Part shown: piece after piece, positions 1-8,526 of the stretch
How the letters are laid out: the number at the start of each line of letters is the position of its first letter
Numbering within the stretch: position 1 is the first letter of the stretch
Assembly (NCBI GenBank): GCA_910575815.1
Contig: CAJTFN010000021.1
Location: 1 to 64,000 of the forward strand
From: Oscillospiraceae bacterium
GTDB lineage: Bacteria; Bacillota; Clostridia; Oscillospirales; Oscillospiraceae
Reading direction: 5' to 3'
Length of the DNA stretch: 64,000 nucleotides
Translations under genes and position numbers: made by a program
The notes under the pieces: generated by a model
What the model was told of the DNA's origin: nothing
Databases searched by the model: none
What the model saw: the letters and a program-made list of their open reading frames with translations, nothing else

Positions 1-16
1 GTAGCTTCGGCATGAG

Positions 17-89
17 CTGCTCTTCAAGAGCAGATACCCATTCCGGGCCAAATATCTTTTGGCTGATGATTTACGCAATATTTGGCCCG
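17..89. repeat. Two adjacent perfect hairpins
   Basis: Positions 17-33 form an 8-bp perfect hairpin (CTGCTCTT, one-base loop, AAGAGCAG). Positions 44-55 and 78-89 form a 12-bp perfect inverted repeat (CGGGCCAAATAT / ATATTTGGCCCG) around a 22-nt loop. No gene is seen in the first 513 bases. These structures and the palindromes that follow fill most of the stretch. The role is unknown; they could be transcription terminators or a replication/transfer site. Confidence 0.6.
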
Positions 90-179
90 TCCTTATTGTC
101 GCAAGCATCGCGTTTTGATGTCAAAACGCCACTTGCAGGGGAAATCCCCTGACCCCAATGCTGCCTACGGGCAGTGACC

Positions 180-394
180 TTTCGGCAACGTTGCCGAAAA
201 GTCAGATCGAACATTTTGACAAGGTTGTCAGAAGGTGTGCTCAACTGCTATCGGGTTTGACAACATTGTCAAAAGCGGTTTCCTGTGGACCTTCGGCAAG
301 ATTGCCAGAAGTCCACTATGCTGAAAATCGGGTTCGGCAATGTTGCCGGACCCGATCTTGTATTCCATAGGACAAATAAGGTTTGACAACATTG
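180..394. promoter_or_regulatory. Cluster of six CAAnnTTG palindromes
   Basis: Six short palindromes share a CAAnnTTG core flanked by either TTGA/TCAA-type or CGG/CCG-type arms. Their centres lie near 189, 223, 264, 300, 341 and 390, so the spacing is 34-49 bp. The first, TTTCGGCAACGTTGCCGAAA, is a perfect 20-mer. The fourth and fifth sit inside longer nested palindromes (285-315 and 327-356). A seventh copy lies at 10491-10508 in front of an operon. Such an array suits a DNA-binding protein (operator or partition site), but no cognate protein is identified. Confidence 0.5.
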
Positions 395-513
395 ATTACT
401 CAAAACCGCCGAAGAAATCAGCTGTGCAGGAAAGCGCACGAAATCCTCTGCCCGTCAGCGGTTTTTTTCTTTTCCCCGCTGTGGAGGCAGATGTTTGAAT
501 ATGTAAGCTCACT

Positions 514-1284
514 TCATTCCACAAAGAACAGAACCCGCCGGATCAGCTCCGGGATATTTACCGGGGAGGTGATATAGTCGTTCACGCCCTCATGCCGATA
601 TTCATATTCCGTGGCAAGGTCGCTGTTCTCGGTGAGGATAAAGAACGGCAGAAGCCGGACAGGGGGATTCTTCATTTGGAACATCCCCTCCACCCGCCGC
701 AGCGCATGAAACAACTCCATTGCTGTACCGTCCGGCAGTTCCACATCACACAAAATCAGTTCTATTTCCTTATCCTCAAAAATCCGGCGCTTAGCGTCTG
801 CAATCGAGGGAACCAGAATCAGGTCAAAGCCCTTTTGCAGCATAGTAGCCCGCAGCACTCCGGCGCTGGTATCTTCCGCATGGACAAAGAGCAGCTTGTG
901 AAAAGTCGGGGCCTTTTCGCCGGATAACTGCCGGTAGGCGTATTCCACCAGCTTATCTTGCAGCAGCAGCCCTTTCATTTTGTCCATGCACAGCATCGCG
1001 CCCCGTTGCTTGGCCTCCTGTTCGTAGTCCTCTTTATCATGGCAGGACGCCAGAATAAAAGGCAGCTCCTTGTCTGCGGCTCGCACCTCGTCCAGAAAGT
1101 CAATGCCAGAACCGTCCGGCAGGTCGAGATCACAGCAGATTACCAGAGGCATTTCCTCTTGGATGGCTGTCCGAGCTTCTTTCAGTGTGGAAGCCGTTTC
1201 TACCGGGTAGCCTCGCCGTTGTAAATATTTTTGCAGACGCCATATATAGGTGTCGCTGTCATCAATCAGCAGTATCTTTTTCAT
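514..1284 (-). CDS. Tandem-receiver response regulator without output domain
   Basis: 256 aa made of two CheY-like receiver domains, at about residues 1-118 and 130-256. In the first, acidic residues 9-10 and Asp52 (in CDLDLPDG) form the phosphorylation pocket, with Lys near 102-104. In the second, Asp180 (in CDVELPDG) is kept, but the usual switch Lys before Pro is replaced (YITSPVN). There is no DNA-binding or enzymatic domain, so it probably acts by protein contact or as a phosphate sink. It lies at the 3' end of the minus-strand ABC cassette and has its own upstream repeats at 1328-1406. The partner kinase is not shown; the kinase at 5477-6508 is the nearest candidate. Confidence 0.8.
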   Translation of the reverse strand: MKKILLIDDSDTYIWRLQKYLQRRGYPVETASTLKEARTAIQEEMPLVICCDLDLPDGSGIDFLDEVRAADKELPFILASCHDKEDYEQEAKQRGAMLCMDKMKGLLLQDKLVEYAYRQLSGEKAPTFHKLLFVHAEDTSAGVLRATMLQKGFDLILVPSIADAKRRIFEDKEIELILCDVELPDGTAMELFHALRRVEGMFQMKNPPVRLLPFFILTENSDLATEYEYRHEGVNDYITSPVNIPELIRRVLFFVE

Positions 1285-1327
1285 GTGTCCGCACCCCCAA
1301 TATTGATTTACTATAAGTATAAACTAC

Positions 1328-1406
1328 AAATGTTACACAAATGTCCGAGGTTCCTTTGATTTCGACAGAAAAACAGGCTGAATTGTTACAAAGCTCGGAC
1401 ATTTCA
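1328..1406. promoter_or_regulatory. Putative response-regulator sites upstream of the tandem-receiver gene
   Basis: AAATGT occurs twice with an 11-bp period (1328-1333, 1339-1344). An inverted pair follows (AATTGT 1381-1386, ACATTT 1399-1404). The same 11-bp direct repeat lies in front of the ABC ATPase gene (5354-5370) and the OmpR-type regulator gene (7238-7254). One turn of helix between half-sites is the usual geometry for OmpR/PhoB-type proteins. The rest of 1285-1590 holds no gene that can be supported. Confidence 0.5.
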
Positions 1407-1590
1407 AAATATTTTGTCAAGGGATAGCAAAAAATCAGTGGCGCGGCTAATGAACCGCCCCACTGATTTTCCCAAATCGCAATTTACTTTTGTGTTTTCT
1501 TCCACTTTGCATATTCATTCGCAGTGGCATTTGTTTTCCCTTTTATGAGGAGCTATAAACAGTAACACCATGATTAAATAGTATTCGTTC

Positions 1591-2214
1591 CTATTTCTCA
1601 AAAACAACAAAACCACATTCGTAAGGATGGTCGCAATACACACTTTCTTGCTTATCAGTGCGGTATAGCATACTTTTCAGTATAATTAGAAAATCTCCGC
1701 CACCCGATAGAATCATGTATTCTGCCAGAATAAATAGCAGTAATTGATTTGTCATTACAGAAACCACTGCTGCTCCACCGCCTAAAACTAATGTAGGCAT
1801 AGCAGTTCCCAGCAAATATTGCCACTTTTCCAACGGTTCGGAGCAAGTACAGTATGGAGAAAAACTACTCCAAATAAATCCAAAATCAATCGAATGAAAA
1901 TGATTTTTTGCAAAAAAACCCCAAGTGATGCCATGTATTAATTCGTGTAAAATAGTTAGAGGAAGAAGAAACGCCGCTACGACAAATCCCAAAGAAATCT
2001 CCCCTAAATCAAAACCATTCACATTATAGTAAAACAAAAATGTTAAAGCTATAAATGGCAGCATACTCAAAGGTCCTAAAAAATTCGCTTGTCGAATATT
2101 GATAGTCATATTCTTAATTTTATATCCTTTTTGTTGCATTTCAGAGCTTATTTTTTCAAAGTCATTTTTACGTTTCAATTCTTTTTCTGTTAATTTTCTT
2201 TTATCGTCAGCCAT
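1591..2214 (-). CDS. DUF3267 membrane metalloprotease-like protein
   Basis: 207 aa integral membrane protein. Hydrophobic segments lie at about 48-64, 74-92, 134-155 and 158-178. An HExxH motif (HELIH, residues 90-94) in the second segment is the signature of the DUF3267 group, which resembles site-2-type zinc proteases. The chosen ATG at 2214 has GGAGG eight bases upstream; a TTG 15 bases further out would overlap that site. It follows the large permease by 26 bases and is probably the last gene of the ABC cassette. The base composition is visibly AT-richer than its neighbours, suggesting a separate origin. Substrate unknown; protease activity is inferred from the motif only. Confidence 0.7.
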   Translation of the reverse strand: MADDKRKLTEKELKRKNDFEKISSEMQQKGYKIKNMTINIRQANFLGPLSMLPFIALTFLFYYNVNGFDLGEISLGFVVAAFLLPLTILHELIHGITWGFFAKNHFHSIDFGFIWSSFSPYCTCSEPLEKWQYLLGTAMPTLVLGGGAAVVSVMTNQLLLFILAEYMILSGGGDFLIILKSMLYRTDKQESVYCDHPYECGFVVFEK

Positions 2215-2240
2215 AGATAATTCCTCCAAATTTTATACGC

Positions 2241-4619
2241 TTATTCCATCGCCCGCATTTGTTCAATCAGGGATTGTTTTTTCTGTCTGCGGACTGTCCA
2301 TACAGACAAGATCAGTTCCATTCCGAACAATACCAGAATGAACAGACCCATTTCCAAAACCGGGAATTTGTAAGGCACTACATTTCCGGCAAAAGCACCT
2401 ACACTCATTTTTCTGCAAGCAAAGATGGAAGCCGGAAGCCCAACGATCAGCGTCGCCAATGTTGCAAAGAGCGCATAGCACAGCCCCTCACAGATGTTCA
2501 TTTTACATAGCTGTTTTTGTGTTAGGCCGATAGAACGCAGAATACTGTTTTCCTGCTTTCGGGCTATCTGGTTAGAGAGTGTCGTATTGATAAGGTTGAT
2601 AACGCCAAAGAGAAATACCAACCATGAAAGTATCTCCATACTGCCAAACGCAAAAGAATTTGTCATTTCTTCATATTCAATCACTGTATTGATTTCATCT
2701 AAGGCAATATTACTATGGCTGGCAACAATATTTTTCAATTCAGCTCCCACATAGTCTGTTTTTTTAGGGTCATTTACAATGCTCCATGAATAGTCAAAAG
2801 AGGTGATTTCCGGGTGCAGTTCGTGGAACAACGCTTCTGGTGCAAAAAGAGTTGCCCCATCTAAGTGCATCCTGTCATGTCCTGAATATACCTTTGCAGG
2901 AGCGTATAACCCCGATATGGTAACAGAAACGGATGGCTGTTCTTCTCCCAAAGAAATCTCAACCTTTGAACCAACACCCATATCCTCATTCTGCTTTAGC
3001 ACATTATAGTCAATTACAATACTACGGGAATCTGTTGGCATGGTTCCCTCTGTCAGAGCCGCTTCAACTGCCGCATAATTCTGGTCGGTCAGCATATCGC
3101 ACATACCACCAGCTTGATGAATCTCTGTTTTATAAGTTGCATGGAGAGATTGCCTGCTTGGAATTATATCTGTAACGCCATCAATAGATAAGATTTCCTG
3201 CTTTAATTCCTCATTCAATGGATTTCCCGCTGCCATAACCTTTTCTTCTGTCATTTCAGAATCCAAATAAATTTTATAGTCGCCGTCTGGGAAAAACTGT
3301 CTTGCAAGTGCCTCTGGTGAGCGCAGCAAAACAATGGAGGATACCACAAGCAGGATAATTCCGTCCAAACTCAATGAGGCTACAATAGCAACGGTCTTTT
3401 TTCGGTCACGCTTAAAATTTGCAATTCCCATTGAAACAGGATTGAGCTTGATATTCTTTTTCCGGCTGCGGATGTCCTTTTGCGCCGGGGTAAAACGGAC
3501 GGCTTCAATCGGGGAAATCCCTGCCGCAATTTTTACCGGCTTACGGATGGAAACAGATACCATGATCCAACTGCTTATGAGTGTCAAAATAACCGTTGCC
3601 ACATAGGAAACAGCGTTAAAACCCTTAGAAAACAGGAGAAAACCGCCACATATGCCCAACACTGTACCTATCACAATCCCGATACTGCCGAGTTTGCGTC
3701 CCTCCCGCTTTACAATCCGCTTGATTTGTTTTGGCGTTGCACCAATCGTCCGAAGCTGCCCGTAGCTCTGGATTTTGTCATTGATGGAGATACGGAAGAT
3801 ACTCTGGATCACAATATAGCCGCCGATCAGAACAATGGCAATCACGCCAGCCATCAGTGCAAAATCAAAGGATTTAGAAGCATAGGCAAAATACTTGCTG
3901 TTCATTTTGGGCATAGGAAGCTGATATTCCTCCGCAATCTCCCTGCAATAAGAGGTCATCAGTTCTTCGCCCAACTGGTCGCTGTTTTTGAAATGGGCAT
4001 AGGCACGATACCCAGCCGGGTCAAACCCATCCCATTCTGTCAGGGCAGCGTTGGAAAGAATGATCGCGCAGGTATTTGCTTCTTTCTCATTTACGCTGTC
4101 CATAATGCCGGTAACGACATAATCACCATGAAAGCTCTCGGTGTCTAAGGTCACAGTGTCCCCGATCTTGGCATTGTTTCCATAGGTGGAAAGAAAGTAT
4201 TCGCTTACGACAACTTCATTTGCTTTTTCAGGAACCCGGCCCTCTAACAACTCCATCTGCACCTTGGTAATCTCCATCATTTGCGCGTCACAATACACAT
4301 AGGACGCATGATAGCCCTGTTCCGAAAGTTCCTCACCCAGTATATAGTAGCCGCCTACGCGCTCAAACTCCGGCAGTCCTTTCAGGGTTTCAATGTCGTT
4401 TTCCTCTACGCCCAGCCAAACCGCCTCATAAGTATCGACAACCTGATTGCGCTGCATTTGTGTCAGGGAGGTAGACACAATTCCCGTAAAGCAGATTAGA
4501 AACGCCGCCAGCGCAACGGCAATCACCACCATCAGATTCCGGCGCTTTTCACTTTGTAAACTTTTCTTTGCCAGCTTCTTTGTAATAGCGCTGGTATCAT
4601 TTTCAAAAGGCCATGTCAT
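2241..4619 (-). CDS. FtsX-family ABC transporter permease, large
   Basis: 792 aa. One N-terminal membrane helix (about 28-50) is followed by an extracellular domain, then a three-helix FtsX block near 250-375 containing the typical QSYGQLRTIGATPKQIKR loop. A second extracellular domain and a second FtsX block (about 675-780) end in EQMRAME. This is the MacB/FtsX-like permease layout of peptide-export or peptide-sensing transporters. It lies 14 bases after the ATPase gene and is almost certainly its partner. It is clearly paralogous to the permease at 24363-26777: both begin MT(W/L)PFEN and share the LAKxSLxSEKRRN stretch. Probable role in resistance to, or export of, an envelope-active peptide; this is inferred from the family. 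Confidence 0.85.
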   Translation of the reverse strand: MTWPFENDTSAITKKLAKKSLQSEKRRNLMVVIAVALAAFLICFTGIVSTSLTQMQRNQVVDTYEAVWLGVEENDIETLKGLPEFERVGGYYILGEELSEQGYHASYVYCDAQMMEITKVQMELLEGRVPEKANEVVVSEYFLSTYGNNAKIGDTVTLDTESFHGDYVVTGIMDSVNEKEANTCAIILSNAALTEWDGFDPAGYRAYAHFKNSDQLGEELMTSYCREIAEEYQLPMPKMNSKYFAYASKSFDFALMAGVIAIVLIGGYIVIQSIFRISINDKIQSYGQLRTIGATPKQIKRIVKREGRKLGSIGIVIGTVLGICGGFLLFSKGFNAVSYVATVILTLISSWIMVSVSIRKPVKIAAGISPIEAVRFTPAQKDIRSRKKNIKLNPVSMGIANFKRDRKKTVAIVASLSLDGIILLVVSSIVLLRSPEALARQFFPDGDYKIYLDSEMTEEKVMAAGNPLNEELKQEILSIDGVTDIIPSRQSLHATYKTEIHQAGGMCDMLTDQNYAAVEAALTEGTMPTDSRSIVIDYNVLKQNEDMGVGSKVEISLGEEQPSVSVTISGLYAPAKVYSGHDRMHLDGATLFAPEALFHELHPEITSFDYSWSIVNDPKKTDYVGAELKNIVASHSNIALDEINTVIEYEEMTNSFAFGSMEILSWLVFLFGVINLINTTLSNQIARKQENSILRSIGLTQKQLCKMNICEGLCYALFATLATLIVGLPASIFACRKMSVGAFAGNVVPYKFPVLEMGLFILVLFGMELILSVWTVRRQKKQSLIEQMRAME

Positions 4620-4633
4620 AGCCTGCCACCTCC

Positions 4634-5299
4634 TTACTCCACGATCTTGCCGTCCTCAATGCGGACAATCCGATCTGCAAGACGGGCTATGTCGTCATTG
4701 TGGGTAATCATCACAACGGTTTGCCGGAACTCCGCACTGGTGCGTTTGATAAGCCCCAGCACCTCGGCGCTGGTCTTACTGTCAAGGTTGCCGGTCGGCT
4801 CGTCGGCCAGCACAATAGCCGGTTTGGTAATCAGGGCGCGGGCAATCGCCACACGCTGCTGCTGTCCGCCGGAAAGATTGTTCGGCATATTTTTCAGTTT
4901 ATCTTCCAGCCCCAGCAGGTGAACGATTTCGTCCAAAAACTTCTGATCCACCGTGTCCCCGTCCAGCTCCACCGGCAGGACGATGTTCTCATACACATTC
5001 AGGATAGGAACAAGGTTATAGTTCTGGAAGATAAAGCCGATGTTGCGGCGGCGGAAGATGGTAAGCTGCTCGTCGTTCATTTTCGACAATTCTTTGTCCC
5101 GGACAACCACATTGCCGGAAGTAGGGGTGTCCAGCCCGCCCATCATGTGAAGCAGGGTAGACTTGCCGCTGCCGGAGGTTCCCACAACGGCCACAAACTC
5201 ACCGTCATTTACGGAGAAGTTCACGCCGTCAAGGGCGCGGGTGATATTCGGCTTTGTGCCGTAATACTTTTTCAGATCAATCGTCTGCAAAACGCTCAT
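4634..5299 (-). CDS. ABC transporter ATP-binding protein, MacB/LolD-like
   Basis: 221 aa with a complete ATPase: Walker A GTSGSGKST, signature LSGGQQQR, Walker B IVLADEPTG and the H-loop MITHN. The type matches LolD/MacB/BceA ATPases that pair with FtsX permeases. The start was set at 5299 because GAAAGGAGT lies just upstream; a longer reading frame exists but runs into the promoter repeats. It is followed 14 bases later by the 792-aa permease. Repeats at 5354-5370 and 5406-5431 in its promoter region suggest control by the regulator encoded at 6505-7197. Confidence 0.9.
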   Translation of the reverse strand: MSVLQTIDLKKYYGTKPNITRALDGVNFSVNDGEFVAVVGTSGSGKSTLLHMMGGLDTPTSGNVVVRDKELSKMNDEQLTIFRRRNIGFIFQNYNLVPILNVYENIVLPVELDGDTVDQKFLDEIVHLLGLEDKLKNMPNNLSGGQQQRVAIARALITKPAIVLADEPTGNLDSKTSAEVLGLIKRTSAEFRQTVVMITHNDDIARLADRIVRIEDGKIVE

Positions 5300-5353
5300 A
5301 CTCAAAACTCCTTTCAAGGCTTTCTGCCTGTTGATAAGGTCATTGTAAAACCC

Positions 5354-5431
5354 AAATGTCCGCGAAATGTTACAGCGGCCAAAAAATTTCATTGAAAATC
5401 AGGGTGAAATGTTACAATGCTCGGACATTTC
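5354..5431. promoter_or_regulatory. Putative regulator sites upstream of ABC cassette
   Basis: AAATGT at 5354-5359 and 5365-5370 form a direct repeat with an 11-bp period. Across CAAATGTCCGCGAAATGTTA the sequence is essentially identical to the repeat in front of the regulator gene at 7238-7254. A second element at 5406-5431 is an inverted pair, GAAATGT / ACATTTC. Both lie between the kinase stop and the ATPase start, so they most plausibly control the ATPase-permease transcript. Confidence 0.55.
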
Positions 5432-5476
5432 AAAAAAACTTACGGCGGGCAGCCGGAAATGGCCGTCCGCCGCGTT

Positions 5477-6508
5477 CTATTTTGTAGGCAGCATAATAGA
5501 AAATTCCGAACCCTTGCCCGGCTCCGAAACCACTTTGATATAGCCGCCCTGCCGCGTTACAATCTCACGGGCCAGATACAGGCCAATGCCCACGCCCTGC
5601 TGTTCGTGTACTTCTTCCTCACGATAAAAGCGCCGGAAGATGGCGGCCTGATTGCTTTCGGAAATGCCCTTGCCGGTGTCGGTCACTTTGATCTCCACAT
5701 ACATTTCCCACAGCACCACCGACACAGAGATTTTTCCGCCTGCCGGGGTGTACTTTACCGCATTGTCCAACAGGTTAAAAAGGGCTTCGGATGTCCACTT
5801 GCTGTCATGGGAAACGGCCAAATCCTCCGGGCAGTCCACGGACACGGTGATTTCCTTTTTCTCCGCTGCATACACGATCCCACTCATGGCCTGCGCCACG
5901 GTATCAAAAAGGCGGCCCGGCTTCTTATCCAACTGGATCACGCCCGTTTCCAGCCGGGAGGTTTTCACAAGGGCCTGAAAGAGAAAGTCCAGCTTATCCG
6001 TCTGGCTGCGGATTCCCCGGATAAAATCGGTGCGCTCTGCCTCGGTCATGGGCTTTTCCAGCAGCGTGTCCGTCGCCATTTTCAGATTGCTTACCGGCGT
6101 TTTCACCTGATGGGAAATATCCGATACAAGGGTCTGTAACTCCTGCCGTTCCTCGTCCACCCGGCGGCGGTTCTCCTGCATGATCTGGTAAAGCCTTGCC
6201 AGCCGGTGTCCGATTCTGGCAAGCTGGGTTTCGCTGTCCTCTGGGCGCTGGGGTGCTTCATTTCCGGCGATCATGTGGTCTAAGGTCTGGCATAGGTCAG
6301 CGGTAAACTGCGACAGCCGCTTTCCAAACGCCTGTGTCAGTACAAAAATCCCCACAAGGGCGCACAGCAGCAGCGCACCGCCCGTCAGCAGCACCGCAAT
6401 TTGTTTTGTCACAAAAAACAGGGCTATGGTGATCCCGGACATGGAGAGGACAAGCCCCATTGCCACCCGGCCAAACAGCCGCTTTACCGAGAGGTTTTGA
6501 AACTTCAT
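5477..6508 (-). CDS. Sensor histidine kinase
   Basis: 343 aa. Two membrane helices (about 15-33 and 38-58) with almost no extracellular loop, then a HAMP-like linker, a HisKA domain with His133 in ISHQVKTP, and a HATPase domain (N box NLLDNAVKYTP, then DTGKGIS and GIGLYLA). The short periplasmic part is typical of kinases that sense through a partner ABC transporter. The ATG at 6508 overlaps the regulator stop codon (ATGA), so the two are translationally coupled. Confidence 0.9.
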   Translation of the reverse strand: MKFQNLSVKRLFGRVAMGLVLSMSGITIALFFVTKQIAVLLTGGALLLCALVGIFVLTQAFGKRLSQFTADLCQTLDHMIAGNEAPQRPEDSETQLARIGHRLARLYQIMQENRRRVDEERQELQTLVSDISHQVKTPVSNLKMATDTLLEKPMTEAERTDFIRGIRSQTDKLDFLFQALVKTSRLETGVIQLDKKPGRLFDTVAQAMSGIVYAAEKKEITVSVDCPEDLAVSHDSKWTSEALFNLLDNAVKYTPAGGKISVSVVLWEMYVEIKVTDTGKGISESNQAAIFRRFYREEEVHEQQGVGIGLYLAREIVTRQGGYIKVVSEPGKGSEFSIMLPTK

Positions 6509-7197
6509 TTTGCCTCGCCTCCCGTCCATTGATAGCCCATGCCGTAAACAGTCTTGATGTAGGGCGTGCCACCATCGGATTCAATCTTGCTGCGAATCCG
6601 GCTGATGGAGGTTGTCAGGGTGTGTTCATCCACAAACTTCTCGTCTATATCCCACAGCTTTTCCAGAAGCTGCCCACGGGTCAGCACTTGCCGGGGATTT
6701 TTGCGGAACAGGTTCAGCATTTTGTATTCCATCGGGGATAGGGTCAGGGGCTTGCCGTTTAAGGAAGCTGTCTGCTCCGAGAAGTCCAGAAACAGCCGCC
6801 CGTCGTTGTAAATATCCTTGGCCGGTTTGTGGTGTTCCAGCATGGCGAACATGGCTTTGATTTTCCGTTGCAAGGCCCCGATCACAAAGGGCTTTGTGAT
6901 GTAATCCACTGCGCCCACTTCATAGCCCCGTATCTGGTCGCTCTCCTGATCGTTGGCGGTCAGGAAGATTACAATGGTGTCCGGGTGCTGGGGCTTTATC
7001 AGCTTGCACAGTTCAAAACCATTCCCATCCGGCAGGTTGATGTCCAGCAGCACTAAATCAAATTCCCGCTGGCGCAGGACATCAGCTGCGGTTCTGGCAT
7101 TTAGGGCAGAAGTCAAGCCGTACCCGTCTGCGGTCAGGTTATAGGCCAACATCTTATTCAAAAAACTGTCGTCCTCGACAATTAAAATCTGTTTCAT
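6505..7197 (-). CDS. OmpR-family response regulator
   Basis: 230 aa. Receiver domain with Glu8/Asp9/Asp10, phosphorylated Asp52 (LDINLPDG) and Lys in ITKPF, then a winged-helix DNA-binding domain ending in VYGMGYQW. The start at 7197 follows AAGGAAGTGAGG; a longer frame would run into the promoter. First gene of the regulator-kinase pair. The 11-bp direct repeats at 7238-7254 just upstream suggest autoregulation and match the repeats in front of the ABC cassette. Confidence 0.92.
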   Translation of the reverse strand: MKQILIVEDDSFLNKMLAYNLTADGYGLTSALNARTAADVLRQREFDLVLLDINLPDGNGFELCKLIKPQHPDTIVIFLTANDQESDQIRGYEVGAVDYITKPFVIGALQRKIKAMFAMLEHHKPAKDIYNDGRLFLDFSEQTASLNGKPLTLSPMEYKMLNLFRKNPRQVLTRGQLLEKLWDIDEKFVDEHTLTTSISRIRSKIESDGGTPYIKTVYGMGYQWTGGEAK

Positions 7198-7237
7198 ATC
7201 CTCACTTCCTTTGCTTTTTGCAGATAGTATAACAAGC

Positions 7238-7254
7238 AAATGTCCGCGAAATGT
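7238..7254. promoter_or_regulatory. Putative autoregulatory direct repeat
   Basis: AAATGT at 7238-7243 and 7249-7254, period 11 bp, about 41-57 bases upstream of the regulator start. It shares its context with the site at 5354-5370, so one protein probably binds both. Confidence 0.5.
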
Positions 7255-7429
7255 TACAGCGGACGGATTTTTTCAAAAAAATATCCACCTCTATTATAAT
7301 TTGATTTGGTTAGTGATACAAGGATAGCGTTTATATCTCACTAAAAAAACAGCATAATCATACCTGTTAGTCGGTATAATAAGGTTATTCCTTTGTGTAA
7401 ATCGGCACGATAGAATATATTCGAGATGA

Positions 7430-7792
7430 ATGATTATGCCGATTGATGATTTAACCGCTTTAGGGCAAAAAATGCGGGAAGCCCGAAAAAGAAAAAGCCT
7501 GACACAACAGGAACTTTCTGATTTGAGCCATGTATCTGTCAAGCAGATTGCCAAGATTGAAAAAGGGCAGATGAATCCGTCTTTCTTGATTTTGAAGGCA
7601 CTGGCAAAAGTACTGCCGATTTCTCTGGATTCTTTAATCAATCCGGATGTTTCCCCGGAAGATGAGGGAGCCGGTCAGATGAAGATGCTGTATTGCAGCT
7701 GCCCGTCAGAAATGCGTGAAACACTCTTGCACCATACGCAGGAAACCATGAAAGAACTAACCGAACTATCCGAGAAATTTGAAACGAATTGA
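7430..7792 (+). CDS. XRE-family helix-turn-helix regulator
   Basis: 120 aa. Residues about 10-65 form a Cro/C1-type HTH (LGQKMREARKRKSLTQQELS ... VKQIAKIEKG), followed by a short tail without known domain. An alternative ATG two codons later (7436) is equally possible because no strong ribosome site is visible. Transcribed divergently from the two-component genes and closed by a strong terminator at 7793-7839. Small HTH proteins of this type often keep mobile-element genes quiet; the target here is unknown. Confidence 0.85.
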   Translation: MIMPIDDLTALGQKMREARKRKSLTQQELSDLSHVSVKQIAKIEKGQMNPSFLILKALAKVLPISLDSLINPDVSPEDEGAGQMKMLYCSCPSEMRETLLHHTQETMKELTELSEKFETN

Positions 7793-7839
7793 GCCGGTGA
7801 GTGAATTTAACAAATTCCTCACCGGCTTTGTTCTTTTTC
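7793..7839 (+). terminator. Rho-independent terminator after HTH gene
   Basis: GCCGGTGA (7793-7800) pairs with TCACCGGC (7819-7826), with an inner GAATTT/AAATTC pairing, followed by TTTGTTCTTTTTC. Confidence 0.85.
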
Positions 7840-7850
7840 GAGAAAAAGAA

Positions 7851-7988
7851 GGTTATCCCGTTCCGGGATAACCGTGGCAAGCAATGCCCCAGGATAGCCA
7901 TCCGGCTCCTGGCGCTGCTTGTTGGGGATTCCCCAAGCCCCTTTGAACACAGAATTTCATTCTGTGGCTGCGCGTTCCTGCGGAACGC
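7851..7988. repeat. Cluster of four perfect hairpins with 3-nt loops
   Basis: Four perfect hairpins lie within 138 bases: GGTTATCCCG/CGGGATAACC at 7851-7873, TTGGGG/CCCCAA at 7922-7936, CACAGAAT/ATTCTGTG at 7948-7966 and GCGTTCC/GGAACGC at 7972-7988. Each has a loop of exactly three bases. They lie just beyond the 3' end of the relaxase remnant (8035-8379). Possibilities are single-strand structures used in transfer or replication, or small palindromic repeats. The stretch 7840-8034 holds no gene. Confidence 0.55.
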
Positions 7989-8034
7989 TTTTTACCGGCC
8001 TGCGGCGGTGAGAAAATGCGAAAAAACAGGCGCG

Positions 8035-8379
8035 TCAGCGATCCTGCCCCTGTTCCTTTTCCCGGTCATTCTGGCGTTCCTCCCCATATCCCATCAGCCG
8101 GTCCACGTTGGCTTTTGCGGCCAGCAGTTCCCGCATTTCCTCGCGGGAACGCCGGTACTCGGCATAGTCTTTTTTCTTTCCTTCCAACAATGTTGCGTAC
8201 TCGGCCTGCAAGCTCTTGACGGTGGGCAGCTTCTTGATACCCAAATCGTCAAATGCCTGTTTTGCCGCCTTGTGGAGCAGAATATCCGCTTCATGTTCCG
8301 CTAAAAATTTCTTGGAATATCCCGCCTTGCGGTAGGCCGCATAGACCTCGTCTTTATAGTGATAAGGAACTAAATTCAC
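8035..8379 (-). pseudogene. Relaxase C-terminal remnant
   Basis: Open frame of 114 aa whose residues about 8-100 (YKDEVYAAYRKAGYSKKFL ... LPTVKSLQAEYATLLEGKK ... KANVDRL) look like the extreme C-terminus of the large MOBP-type relaxases of clostridial conjugative elements. No catalytic part is attached; sequence upstream (towards 8400) is a terminator. The apparent start codon is not a real relaxase start. An N-terminal relaxase fragment exists at 22578-23253 on the other strand; whether the two came from one gene is not shown. Recognition is from memory of the family. Confidence 0.6.
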
Positions 8380-8417
8380 TTATCACTGTTAGCTGACGGT
8401 TTCGGGGTGCATACGAA

Positions 8418-8460
8418 AGCCCGTCTGATTCCTGATAGGGATTCAGACGGGCTGTTTTCT
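8418..8460 (+). terminator. Rho-independent terminator
   Basis: AGCCCGTCTGA (8418-8428) pairs with TCAGACGGGCT (8443-8453), followed by GTTTTCT. The stem is symmetric enough to act in both directions, which would end the operon coming from 8527 on the minus strand. Confidence 0.7.
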
Positions 8461-8526
8461 CAATATTAAAGAATGGATTGATTGAAAATAGAGCCTACTT
8501 GCTGTTGAATTGGTAGAAAACGGAAC

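Noticed and set aside
4700..5395. 231-codon frame opposite the ABC ATPase
   Set aside because: Antisense shadow of a gene with all ATPase motifs; composition is His/Gln-rich without a domain.
8035..8379. Independent small gene of 114 aa
   Set aside because: It resembles only the C-terminal end of large relaxases and starts in mid-domain next to a terminator.
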